Positions 1 to 10,626 of a stretch of 64,000 nt of DNA are shown here, piece after piece. How positions within the stretch are numbered: position 1 is the first letter of the stretch; the number at the start of each line of letters is the position of its first letter. Under the pieces are notes generated by a model that saw only the letters and a list, made by a program, of their open reading frames with translations, searched no databases and had not been told where the DNA came from. A program made the translations under genes and the position numbers. The DNA comes from Streptosporangiaceae bacterium (GTDB taxonomy: Bacteria > Actinomycetota > Actinomycetes > Streptosporangiales > Streptosporangiaceae), in NCBI GenBank assembly GCA_019245115.1, contig JAFARZ010000287.1, forward strand, positions 19,853 through 83,852. The letters run 5' to 3'.

Positions 1-861
1 CTTCGAGCGCGGCCTGCTGCCGCGGCCATAGGCCTGCCGCGGCTGCGGACTTATGATAACAGCAAGAAGCGTGGTCGCAGTCGCAGCACAACGCTGATAA
101 CAGCAAGAGGCGCGAGCGCTCAGCGGAAGCACCGACGTCGTTCCGGATAATCGGGCTTTATAGCGGCACAGCAGGAAGCCCGCGTCTTCCAGGGTGTGGA
201 CCAGGGTGAGGGGCAGCGCTTCGGGCATCGGCGCTCCGGCCAGTATGCGGGGGGCACCGGGGCCGGCCAGCAGCGGGGCGATGGTCAGGCACAGCTCGCC
301 GAGCAGGCCGGCGTCGACCAGCTGGGACAGCAGGCCCGGGCCGCCTTCGGTCAGGATGTGCTGGTGGCCCCGGTCGTACAGCGCCGCGACCACCGCCTTC
401 GGGTCGACGGCCACCTCCCCGGCGATGACCACGTCGGCGTGCCTGCCCACCGCGGCCCGCACATCCTCGGGGGCCCGCGAGGTGGTGATGACGATCGTGC
501 GGGCCATCGGGGGAGCATCGACGATCAGCGGACTCGTCGGGTCCAGGTCCAGGCGGGCGGTGACGACCGCTACTGGCGGTGTCGCTGACCTGCCTTCGCG
601 CAGGTGCCGCCACGATTCGCTGGGGCGGGCCGGGCCGTAGTGCTCGACGCGCGCGGTGTTCGCGCCCACCAGGATCACGTCGGCGAGCGCCCGGTTCAGC
701 ATGAACACGCGCCGATCGGCGGCGCAGGACAGGCCGGCCGAGGCCCCGGCCAGCGTCGCCGCGCCATCCGCGCTGGCCACCATGTTCGCGCGCACCACGC
801 GGCCATCGGGAAACGCGTACAAACCGGCCAGCTCGGCGTCGCTCAGCTCGCTGTATCTCAC
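1..861 (-). CDS. Pyrimidine/riboflavin reductase family protein (RibD C-terminal domain), 3' end open at window edge
   Basis: Manual minus-strand reading from GTG at 861: VRYSELSDAELAGLYAFPDGRVVRANMVASADGAATLAGASAGLSCAADRRVFMLNRALADVILVGANTARVEHYGPARP...ILTEGGPGLLSQLVDAGLLGELCLTIAPLLAG. Frame stays open to base 1, so it is absent from the ORF track. Confidence 0.8.
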   Translation of the reverse strand, partial: MRYSELSDAELAGLYAFPDGRVVRANMVASADGAATLAGASAGLSCAADRRVFMLNRALADVILVGANTARVEHYGPARPSESWRHLREGRSATPPVAVVTARLDLDPTSPLIVDAPPMARTIVITTSRAPEDVRAAVGRHADVVIAGEVAVDPKAVVAALYDRGHQHILTEGGPGLLSQLVDAGLLGELCLTIAPLLAGPGAPRILAGAPMPEALPLTLVHTLEDAGFLLCRYKARLSGTTSVLPLSARASCCYQRCAATATTLLAVIISPQPRQAYGRGSRPRSK

Positions 862-866
862 GCTCG

Positions 867-3026
<2,160 letters not shown>

Positions 3027-3062
3027 GGCCGGCCGGCGCTGGGGCGTCGCACCACCAGTCCG

Positions 3063-3875
3063 TTACGCGGCCCTCCGGCGGCGGGCGCTGGCCACGGCCT
3101 GGCGCTCCAGCACGATGTCCGCCAGCTCGGGCGCCGCGCCGAGCGCGCCGGACACGGCGGCCGCTCCCGCAGTCAGCGAGTCGTGGCGGATGCGGTCCGC
3201 GAAAAGGCCCGGAGCCAGCAGGTACGTGGCGACTACCACCCGGCGGACTGCCCAGCGGGATGCCCTGGGGGTTCCGCTTCGCAGCAGCGTCGCCACCGCC
3301 TCGGCGGGGGTTGGGGCGGCGGCGGAGGCGAACGCGGGGAGGACGGTGTGCCAGCCGCCGTCCGCATGCCACTGGGCAGCCAGCCGGGCCACCGTGGCGT
3401 TCGCGTCCGGGTCCGAGGATCCCGCCGCGGCCAGCACGACCGCGGTGCCCGCGCGATCCGCCATCGCCGCGGTCCCGCCTTCTGCTTCGGCGAGGCGGCG
3501 CTCGAGCGCGCGCGGCAGCAGGGGATGCGGCCCGAGCGTGGCGCCGTAGGTCACGTCCAGCGCGGACCGCGCCAGGATCCGCGGGATGTCGGTCTTGCTG
3601 TGGTACGCCGCGGTCAGCAGGAGGGGCAGCACGCAGACCCGCTGGTCGTCGCCGATCGTGCCGAGCACCTGCGGCAGCGAAGGGACGCTATGCCCGAGGT
3701 AAGCGGTCCGCACGTCCAGCCCGGGCCCGGCGTCCGCGGCGTGCGCGCCGGCTCCGGCGCGTGACCGGACCAGCGACATCAGCGCCTCGATGGTCGCGGC
3801 CGCGCGCGGGTCCTCGCTGCCGTGCGCCACCGCGACCAGAACCTCCCCGGCGGGGGACGGCGCCTCCTCAGGCAT
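3063..3875 (-). CDS. Sirohydrochlorin chelatase (CbiX/SirB-like)
   Basis: 270 aa; VLVAVAHGSEDPRAAATIEAL, tandem chelatase-like halves; last gene of the sulfate-reduction operon. Confidence 0.85.
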   Translation of the reverse strand: MPEEAPSPAGEVLVAVAHGSEDPRAAATIEALMSLVRSRAGAGAHAADAGPGLDVRTAYLGHSVPSLPQVLGTIGDDQRVCVLPLLLTAAYHSKTDIPRILARSALDVTYGATLGPHPLLPRALERRLAEAEGGTAAMADRAGTAVVLAAAGSSDPDANATVARLAAQWHADGGWHTVLPAFASAAAPTPAEAVATLLRSGTPRASRWAVRRVVVATYLLAPGLFADRIRHDSLTAGAAAVSGALGAAPELADIVLERQAVASARRRRAA

Positions 3876-4596
3876 GAATGCCGCATTCGGTCTTGCCGGT
3901 CCCGGCCCAGCGCCCGCTGCGCGGGTCCGCGCCCGGCTCGACCCGCAGGGTGCAGGTGGCGCATCCGATGGACGGGTATCCGTCGTAGACCAGCGGGTTC
4001 ACCAGCACGCTGTTCTCAGCGATGAAGTCATCGACCTCCTTGGAGGTCCAGCCGGCGATCGGGTTGACCTTGACCATTTCCCGCCGGTCGTCCCACTCCA
4101 CGACGCGGGACTCCCGCCGCGAATTGGTCTCGTCCCGGCGCACCCCGGTGATCCACGCGTCATAGTTCTTCAGCGCCCGTTCGAGCGGTTCCACCTTACG
4201 CAGGTAGCAGCACAGGTCGGGGTTGCGTCCATACAGCCGGGGCCCGAGTTCGGCGTCCTGTTCGGCTACGGTGCGTGATGGCGTGATGTTCAGCATCCGC
4301 ACCGGGTACACCACGTCGACCGCGTCCCTGGTTCCGATGGTCTCCGCGAAGTGGTAGCCGGTGTCGAGGAACACCACGTCAATGCCGGGCTTGATCGCCG
4401 AGGCCAGGTGGATGATCACGGCGTCGGTCATCGACGAGGTCACGCATATCCGGTCACCGAACGTGTCCGTCGCCCAGCGGATGACCTCTTCGGCTGGCGC
4501 GTCCGCCAGATCGGCCGCTGCCCGCTCGACGAGGGTTCGCATCTGCTCGGCATCCTCCGTGCGCGGTTGGGCACCCAGGTCCAGGGCGACGGTCAC
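3868..4596 (-). CDS. cysH: Phosphoadenylyl/adenylyl-sulfate reductase CysH
   Basis: C-terminal CATCTLRVEPGADPRSGRWAGTGKTECGIHA and internal CCYLRKVEPLERAL. Start proposed at GTG 4596 (VTVALDLGAQ), giving a GTGA overlap with the upstream small ORF. Confidence 0.92.
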   Translation of the reverse strand: MTVALDLGAQPRTEDAEQMRTLVERAAADLADAPAEEVIRWATDTFGDRICVTSSMTDAVIIHLASAIKPGIDVVFLDTGYHFAETIGTRDAVDVVYPVRMLNITPSRTVAEQDAELGPRLYGRNPDLCCYLRKVEPLERALKNYDAWITGVRRDETNSRRESRVVEWDDRREMVKVNPIAGWTSKEVDDFIAENSVLVNPLVYDGYPSIGCATCTLRVEPGADPRSGRWAGTGKTECGIHA

Positions 4597-4739
4597 AGCG
4601 TTACTCCTATTCCGGCAAAGCGTAGCTGGAAACTCCTGGTACAGCTGCGGCAATGCCATTCGCCATCCTTGGAGCCGGCCGGCTCAAGGTCTTCCTCGCC
4701 GCAGTAAGGGCAGTAGAACGGCACAGCCCGCGAGCTCAT
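4593..4739 (-). CDS. Small zinc-ribbon protein, 48 aa
   Basis: Not in ORF track (too short): MSSRAVPFYCPYCGEEDLEPAGSKDGEWHCRSCTRSFQLRFAGIGVTL. Two CxxC pairs; ATGA overlap with sulfite reductase stop and GTGA overlap with cysH start. Confidence 0.8.
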   Translation of the reverse strand: MSSRAVPFYCPYCGEEDLEPAGSKDGEWHCRSCTRSFQLRFAGIGVTL

Positions 4740-6415
4740 TTCAGGTCTCCTTCGTTGGCGCGGGCGGCCCAGGCCGCGAACGTCTCATCGGGCTGGCGGC
4801 CCGCGGCGAACCGGCGCAGCACCCGCTCCAGGTAGTCCGGCAGCTCGGCCGCGGTGGTCTTCAGGCCACGGACCTTCCGCCCGAACCCGGAGCCGCTCGC
4901 GTCCCCGCCGCTGAGCGTGCCGCCCAGGTGGATCTGGAAGCCTTCGACCTGCGCGCCGGTGGCCGGATCGGTGACGAGCGACCCCTTGAGCCCGATGTCG
5001 CCGGTCTGGATGCGGGCGCAGGAGTTCGGGCAGCCGTTCACGTTGATCGTCACCGGCGTCTGGAAGTCAGGCAGCCGGCGTTCGAGCTCGGCGATCGCCT
5101 CGGCGGCCCGCTGCTTGGTCTCCACGATGGCCAGCTTGCAGAACTCGATGCCGGTGCAGGCCATGGTGTGCCGCCGGAACACGCTCGGCCGGGCCGGAAG
5201 CCCCGCCGCGTCCAGCTCGGCGACCAGGTCGTCCACATCGGCCTGCCCGACGTCCAGGATGACCATCTTCTGCTCGGTGGTGGTGCTGACCCGGCCGCTG
5301 CCGTACCGCTCCGCGAGCTCCGCGATGGTCTGCAGCGCGTCGGCGTTCAGACGGCCCACCGTGGGCGCGAAGCCGACATAGAACCGCCCGTCGCGCTGCT
5401 GGTGCACGCCCACGTGGTCGCGGACCCCGTCGCGCGGCGGCGGGGGCGGCGGCCCGTCCGGAAGCGCGTACCCGAGGTACTCCTTTTCCAGCACTTCGCG
5501 GAACTTCTCCGCCCCCCAGTCGGCGACCAGGAACTTGATCCGGGCCCGGTGCCGCAGCCGGCGGTACCCGTAGTCACGGAAGAGGGAGGTGACTCCCGCC
5601 CACACCTCCGGAACCTGCCCGGGCCGGACGAAGGCACCGAGCCGCTGGCCGATCATCGGGTTGGTGGACAGCCCCCCGCCGACCCACAGGTCGTAACCTG
5701 GTTCCCCGTCATTCACGACTCCGACGAACGCCACGTCGTTGATCTCGTGGATGGCGCACTGCGCCGAGCAGCCGCTGATGCTGGTCTTGTATTTCCGCGG
5801 CAGGTTGGAGAACGCCGGATCGCCGATGTGCTCCGCGCGGATAACTTCGATCTCCGGCGAGGCGTCGATCACCTCGTCGGCGTCGACCCCCGCCAGCGGG
5901 CAGCCGAGGATCACCCGCGGGGTGTCGCCACAGGCCTCGGTCGTGGACAGGCCGACCGCGTCGAGGGCATCCCAGATGGCCGGGACGTTCTCGATCTCGA
6001 TCCAGTGCAGCTGGATGTTCTGCCGGTCGGTGACATCGGCCGTGCCGCGCGCGTACCGGCGGGAGATGTCGGCGATGGTCCGCACCTGGGCGTTGGAAAG
6101 CTGCCCGCCATCGATGCGGATCCGCATCATGAAATAGCGGTCGTCGAGTTCCTCCGGCTCGAGCACCGCGGTCTTGCCGCCGTCGATGCCCGGCCGGCGC
6201 TGCGTGTACAGCCCGTACCAGCGGAACCGGCCGCGGAGGTCCGCGGGGTCGATGGAATCGAACCCGTATCTGGAGTAGATGTCGATAATGCGCTGACGGA
6301 CGTTCAGGCCGTCGTCGTTCTTCTTACTTTCTTCGTTCTTGTTCAGTGGCTCGTGATATCCGAGCGCCCACTGTCCTTCGCCGCGCTTTCGTCGAGTGGC
6401 AGTTGCGATTGGCAT
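4736..6415 (-). CDS. Ferredoxin-type sulfite/nitrite reductase
   Basis: About 559 aa from MPIATATRRKRGEGQWALGYHEPLNKNEESKKNDDGLNVRQRI; TADVTDRQNIQLHWIEIENVP, GCSAQCAIHEINDVAF, NVNGCPNSCARIQTGDIGLKG. Confidence 0.93.
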   Translation of the reverse strand: MPIATATRRKRGEGQWALGYHEPLNKNEESKKNDDGLNVRQRIIDIYSRYGFDSIDPADLRGRFRWYGLYTQRRPGIDGGKTAVLEPEELDDRYFMMRIRIDGGQLSNAQVRTIADISRRYARGTADVTDRQNIQLHWIEIENVPAIWDALDAVGLSTTEACGDTPRVILGCPLAGVDADEVIDASPEIEVIRAEHIGDPAFSNLPRKYKTSISGCSAQCAIHEINDVAFVGVVNDGEPGYDLWVGGGLSTNPMIGQRLGAFVRPGQVPEVWAGVTSLFRDYGYRRLRHRARIKFLVADWGAEKFREVLEKEYLGYALPDGPPPPPPRDGVRDHVGVHQQRDGRFYVGFAPTVGRLNADALQTIAELAERYGSGRVSTTTEQKMVILDVGQADVDDLVAELDAAGLPARPSVFRRHTMACTGIEFCKLAIVETKQRAAEAIAELERRLPDFQTPVTINVNGCPNSCARIQTGDIGLKGSLVTDPATGAQVEGFQIHLGGTLSGGDASGSGFGRKVRGLKTTAAELPDYLERVLRRFAAGRQPDETFAAWAARANEGDLK

Positions 6416-6527
6416 CCGCGGATCCTCCGGGGTTCGGCGGGTGCACGTACGCAAGGGCGGTCAGGCCCGGCTAGGGCGGCACACAAAAAAGCGCCGGCCT
6501 CGCACGCGCACCCGAAAGGGCAGACGG

Positions 6528-6614
6528 TTAGCGAGCGGCGCGACACATGGCGCTGCGGACGCGCAGGAAGTCGACGTGCCTACGCACGACGAGCAGGGGG
6601 TCCGCAACGGGCAT
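6528..6614 (-). CDS. Putative sulfur-operon leader peptide, 28 aa
   Basis: MPVADPLLVVRRHVDFLRVRSAMCRAAR, ATG at 6614, stop at 6528, upstream of sulfite reductase. Matches the R-H-V-D-[FL]-x-R-x-x-S-x-x-C-R pattern of actinobacterial putative leader peptides. Confidence 0.8.
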   Translation of the reverse strand: MPVADPLLVVRRHVDFLRVRSAMCRAAR

Positions 6615-6973
6615 AACAATAGGATCACACGCTGTCCACCGCGCTGTCCAGGCAGCGTCCGCTATGTGGACGCGGCGGTCAGTTCGCGGAGTCATGCATT
6701 GGCGAACCCTGGAACCAGCGCGGGTATTCCCGCTGCGGCGGGAGAACTTTCCGGGTCTCATTTCCGGGTTTTCCGATAGGTTTTATTTTACCCTTGCCTG
6801 ATCCAGCTCAGCACCGGTTCCGTACCCGTTCCCTTATCGGAGGTGACCGGCGGCTGATGCTGGCAGTCACACCAGGTGCCGCCCGGGCAGTCCTCATGGT
6901 GCCGCTTGCGGCACGCGTGGCAGATCATCTGTATATTCTGAGGGTTTTTCCGTACCGGGGGTACATCGGTGGC

Positions 6974-7909
6974 ATGCTGCCGTTCGCTGATCGCCGTACC
7001 GCTGGCCGACTGCTCGCCGAAGAGCTTAAAGGCCTTTCCAACGAACGTACGGTGGTGCTTGGCCTGCCACGTGGCGGCGTAGCCGTGGCCCGTGAGGTCA
7101 CGAGGGTGCTCGATGTCCCGCTGGACGTCATCGTCACCAGGAAGATCGGCTACCCGGTCCAGCCCGAACTGGGGGTGGGCGCCATCGCGGAGGGCGGCGC
7201 GGGCCCGGTGTTCGACGACGGGCTGCTCAAGCGGCTCGGCTTGACGCCCGAGGACCTCGCCGACGTGGTGGCGGCCGAGGAAGCCGAACTGGCCAGGCGG
7301 GTCCGGGTGTACCGCGGCGACCGCCCGCCGCCCGATGTCACCGGGCGCGGCGTGATCGTGGTGGACGATGGCCTGGCGACCGGGGTGACCGCCCGCGCCG
7401 CCCTTCGTTCGCTGCGTGCCGCCGGAGCGGGATCTGTTGTTCTCGCTGTTCCGGTGGCGCCGCCATCCGCGGCGCAGGCCATGCGGGACGAGGCGGATCA
7501 GGTCGTGTTCCTGGTCACGCCGCCGCTGTTCTCCTCCGTGGGGGAGTGGTACACCTCGTTCGGCCAGCTCAGCGACGCCGACGTCCTGGCTCTGCTTACG
7601 CCCGAACGGTTATTTCCTCCGCGCCGCTCGCATTCCCTCCGCGCCAAGGCTTCGCTGCGCTCAGCCGGCTTGGGGCCGCGGCGGGAATTGCCGCCCCTGC
7701 GGGACGGCAACCGCCGCGGCAGCTCGCTCACGCTCGCTGTGTTCCCTCCGCGCCAACGCCTCGCTCGCTGTGCTCGGCCGCCGCGGCGCTCGCTTACGCT
7801 CGCTCAGGCGGCGTTCGCGCGGCGCATGCGCCGACGGCGCTCGGCTGAGCGCTCCTCCTCGTTCAGGCCGCCCCACACGCCGTACTTCTCAGGCCGGGAG
7901 ATGGCGTAG
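6974..7909 (+). CDS. Phosphoribosyltransferase family protein with repeat-derived C-terminal extension
   Basis: MLPFADRRTAGRLLAEELKGLSNERTVVLGLPRGGVAVAREV ... VIVVDDGLATGVTARAALRSLRAAGA (PRPP loop); Arg/Ser-rich tail after LTPERLF. Confidence 0.85.
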   Translation: MLPFADRRTAGRLLAEELKGLSNERTVVLGLPRGGVAVAREVTRVLDVPLDVIVTRKIGYPVQPELGVGAIAEGGAGPVFDDGLLKRLGLTPEDLADVVAAEEAELARRVRVYRGDRPPPDVTGRGVIVVDDGLATGVTARAALRSLRAAGAGSVVLAVPVAPPSAAQAMRDEADQVVFLVTPPLFSSVGEWYTSFGQLSDADVLALLTPERLFPPRRSHSLRAKASLRSAGLGPRRELPPLRDGNRRGSSLTLAVFPPRQRLARCARPPRRSLTLAQAAFARRMRRRRSAERSSSFRPPHTPYFSGREMA

Positions 7910-8103
7910 TTCAGGCACTCCAGCCGCACCGGGCAGGACTGGCAGATCGCCTTGGCCTTCCGCTCCCTGATCTCCCGCTCCGGCTGACGCTCCCCGTCGG
8001 GGCCGAAGAACAGCAGCAGGTCCTCTCCACGGCACGCCGCAGCATCTTGCCACCCCCAGTGAGGGCGGGGAAGCACAGCCGACTGCCGACGTACCTGGGA
8101 CAT
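7804..8103 (-). CDS. WhiB family transcriptional regulator
   Basis: 99 aa; AACRGEDLLLFF, AICQSCPVRLECLNYAI, GVWGGLNEEERSAERRRR. Confidence 0.95.
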   Translation of the reverse strand: MSQVRRQSAVLPRPHWGWQDAAACRGEDLLLFFGPDGERQPEREIRERKAKAICQSCPVRLECLNYAISRPEKYGVWGGLNEEERSAERRRRMRRANAA

Positions 8104-8517
8104 AGATCAATCACCTCAACCAAGCTGGTCAATTCGTGCGTTACAGTAGCTATATAGGACGGAGTTCAGACAGGCGGGGCTAGCTTGACCGTGTCCGGAA
8201 AGCTCCATTGCAAGATGTAACGCGTGTAGATCGCGTTGTGTTCCCGCTCAGGATCGTGTTCCCGCACGTGGCCATCGCGACCGCGGAGGAGAGCGGTCAC
8301 TGTACCAGACGGCTGGCGCCAGCGTTTCGGTTCACCCGTCCTGTTCACCGTAGCGCCGGCCGCTGCATTGCCCGCGGACTATGATGCCACCAGGTGCCAG
8401 CGTCGCGCAGGCGGGGTGGCGAATTCGCCGCGCTATTTCTTACAGCCGTGTCATCTTGGCGAAATCCATAGGGCAAAGCTCGTGACGAACTGGACAAAGC
8501 CCAGAGAGCACGCCACC

Positions 8518-10626
8518 ATGAACAGCATGTCAGCTTCGGACGCGGCTCCTCTGCCCCGGCTCGGCGAAGTGTTCTTCGACGTCCGCGGCAGCTCGAGAAG
8601 TATGCGCCTGAGCTGGTATTCCGATACCGGCATCGCGGTGTTCAGCATCTGGCAGGGCGGTACCTGCACCGGTACGTTCCGGCTTCCCATAGAGGAGCTG
8701 CCGCGCCTGATCGGCGCCCTCCAGCGTGGTCCGGCCGATGGGCCGGACCTCCGCGGCCAGGGTGACTTCCGTGGCGCCCAGGGCGGTTTCCGCGGGGCCG
8801 CCGATCCGCGCGCCGTGCCGGGCACCGGTGACGTGTACGCGCTGGGAGCCGGCGGCACGTCCCGGCAGATGTCCGGGGCGCCGACCGATCCGCGGCTGCG
8901 CGTTCTGCCAGGTTACGGAAACCCCGGAACCGGACCTTATGAGGGCGACTTCACCGGACCGGTGACGGGTGACTTCCGCGCACTGCGTCCCGATGAGCCC
9001 GCTGGCATGGTTCCCGCTCCTACCTCCGCCCCGGCGAGGCCGGCGCGGGCCGCCCAGCTGGCGCTGCCCGCCCCCACCCAGGTCAGCCCGGCTGGCTACG
9101 GGGATTATTACGCGGCCCAGGGCGACTACAGCGGCCAGGGTGATTACGGGACCCAGGGCGGCTACCCGGCGCAAGGAGACTACGGCGCCCAGGCGGGTTA
9201 TCAGGGCCCCGGTTACCAGGGGCAGGGTGATTACGGCGCCCAGGCCGGTTACGCCGATCAGTACCAGGGCCAGGCGCAGTACCCCGGTCGCTTCGATTAC
9301 CCGGCCCAGGACCAGTACGGCGCGCCGAATGAGTATCCGGGCCAGTTCGACTATCCCGAACCGGCTCAGGGCGAGTATGGCGCCCAGGCCGGTTACCAGG
9401 AGCAGAGCCAGTACACCGGGCTCGGCGGGTACGCCCAGGGTTCCTACGCCAGCCAGGGTTCTTACGCGGAGGCCGGCGAGTACCAGAACCCGGGCGCGTA
9501 CGCGAGCCAGGACCAGTACAACGGCCAGGCCGGCTACAACGGCCAGGCCGGCTACAACGGCCAGGCCGGGTATAACGGCCAGGCCGGGTATAGCGGCCAG
9601 GCTGGCTACAACGGTCAGGCCGGGTATAACGGTCAGGCCGGCTACAACGGCCAGGCCAGTTATGAGGAGCAGGCCGGCTTCAACGGCCAGGATCGGTACC
9701 CGGGCCAGGGTGACTATCAGGCCCAGGCCGATTACCAGGGCCGGCCGGAATATCCAGGCCAGACCGACTACCCGGCGCAGGCCGGTTACCCCAGCCCGGA
9801 CCAGTACGCGGGTCAGGCCCAGTACCCCAGTCAAGGCGAGTACCCCAGTCAGGGCGAGTACGCGGGTCAGGCAGAGTACGCTGGCCAGGCTCAGTATCCG
9901 GGCCAGTACCAGGAGCAGCCGGAATATCCGCCCCGCGGGCAGGGCCAGTACGCGGACCAGGCTGGATACCCCGCCCAGGGCGAGTACCCGCGGCAGGCAG
10001 AATACGGCAGGTCAGGCGAATACCAGACGCAGCCCGACCACCGTGAACAAGGCCAGTACGAGCAGGGTCAGTACGAACAAGGGCAGTACGAGCAGGGCCA
10101 GTACGAGCAGGGCCAGTACGAGCAGCAGCAGGCCTACTCCGGCTATGGCTATGACCAGCAGGGGTATGGCACGCAGGGCTATCCCGAGGACCGGTACGCC
10201 AACCGCGCGTACCCTGACCGTCCGGACCCAGCCCCCCGGACCTCGCGGGACCGGGAAGCCCCCGCCGCCGAGCAGAACCGCGGCCCGTCGACGGGACCGG
10301 TGCCCTATCAGCAGCAGTCCGGTTACACCCAAGGGTACGAAGGCCAGGGGTACCAGGGCTACGACCGCGATGGCTACCAGGCCCAGCCCCCGGCCCAGGC
10401 GTACGACGACCGGGGATATCCGGGCGCGGACCCGGCCTACCCCAACCAGGGTTACGAAGGCCAGGGCTATGATGGTCAGGGCTATAACGGTCAGGGGACC
10501 ACGGCGCGCTGGGACTCGGAGGCGACCGCGCTCCAGCCAGTGACGTCGTTTCCCTACGGCGGATCGCCACCCGAGAATCGCGATCAGGATCGGGAACAGA
10601 GGCGGGGACGCCGGCGTTATCAATGA
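8518..10626 (+). CDS. Tyr/Gln/Gly-rich low-complexity protein with short folded N-terminal domain
   Basis: In-frame ATG at 8518 (MNSMSASDAAPLPRLGEVFFDVRGSSRSMRLSWYSDTGIAVFSIWQGGTCTGTFRLPIEELPRLIGAL), then about 550 residues of YxxQGxY-type repeats. Confidence 0.8.
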   Translation: MNSMSASDAAPLPRLGEVFFDVRGSSRSMRLSWYSDTGIAVFSIWQGGTCTGTFRLPIEELPRLIGALQRGPADGPDLRGQGDFRGAQGGFRGAADPRAVPGTGDVYALGAGGTSRQMSGAPTDPRLRVLPGYGNPGTGPYEGDFTGPVTGDFRALRPDEPAGMVPAPTSAPARPARAAQLALPAPTQVSPAGYGDYYAAQGDYSGQGDYGTQGGYPAQGDYGAQAGYQGPGYQGQGDYGAQAGYADQYQGQAQYPGRFDYPAQDQYGAPNEYPGQFDYPEPAQGEYGAQAGYQEQSQYTGLGGYAQGSYASQGSYAEAGEYQNPGAYASQDQYNGQAGYNGQAGYNGQAGYNGQAGYSGQAGYNGQAGYNGQAGYNGQASYEEQAGFNGQDRYPGQGDYQAQADYQGRPEYPGQTDYPAQAGYPSPDQYAGQAQYPSQGEYPSQGEYAGQAEYAGQAQYPGQYQEQPEYPPRGQGQYADQAGYPAQGEYPRQAEYGRSGEYQTQPDHREQGQYEQGQYEQGQYEQGQYEQGQYEQQQAYSGYGYDQQGYGTQGYPEDRYANRAYPDRPDPAPRTSRDREAPAAEQNRGPSTGPVPYQQQSGYTQGYEGQGYQGYDRDGYQAQPPAQAYDDRGYPGADPAYPNQGYEGQGYDGQGYNGQGTTARWDSEATALQPVTSFPYGGSPPENRDQDREQRRGRRRYQ
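9520..9663 (+). repeat. Eight 18-bp tandem repeats encoding [NS]GQA[GS]Y
   Basis: AACGGCCAGGCCGGCTAC-type units read directly, in frame with the surrounding gene. Confidence 0.95.
10045..10119 (+). repeat. Five 15-bp tandem repeats encoding EQGQY
   Basis: GAGCAGGGCCAGTAC-type units read directly. Confidence 0.95.

Noticed and set aside
4361-6616. 751-aa plus-strand ORF opposite the sulfur operon
   Set aside because: Antisense to sulfite reductase and CysH; His/Arg/Gly/Val-rich shadow protein.
9520-9663. CRISPR-like regular array
   Set aside because: 18-bp units abut without spacers and stay in frame within a coding sequence.
8530-9834. 434-aa minus-strand Leu/Val-rich ORF opposite the Tyr/Gln-rich gene
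   Set aside because: Its repeats (VIPGLAVVAGLAVV) are the antisense reading of NGQAGY codons; no independent support.
8969-10543. 524-aa plus-strand Arg/Thr-rich ORF
   Set aside because: Out-of-frame reading of the same repeats; the frame starting at 8518 has a coherent N-terminal domain.
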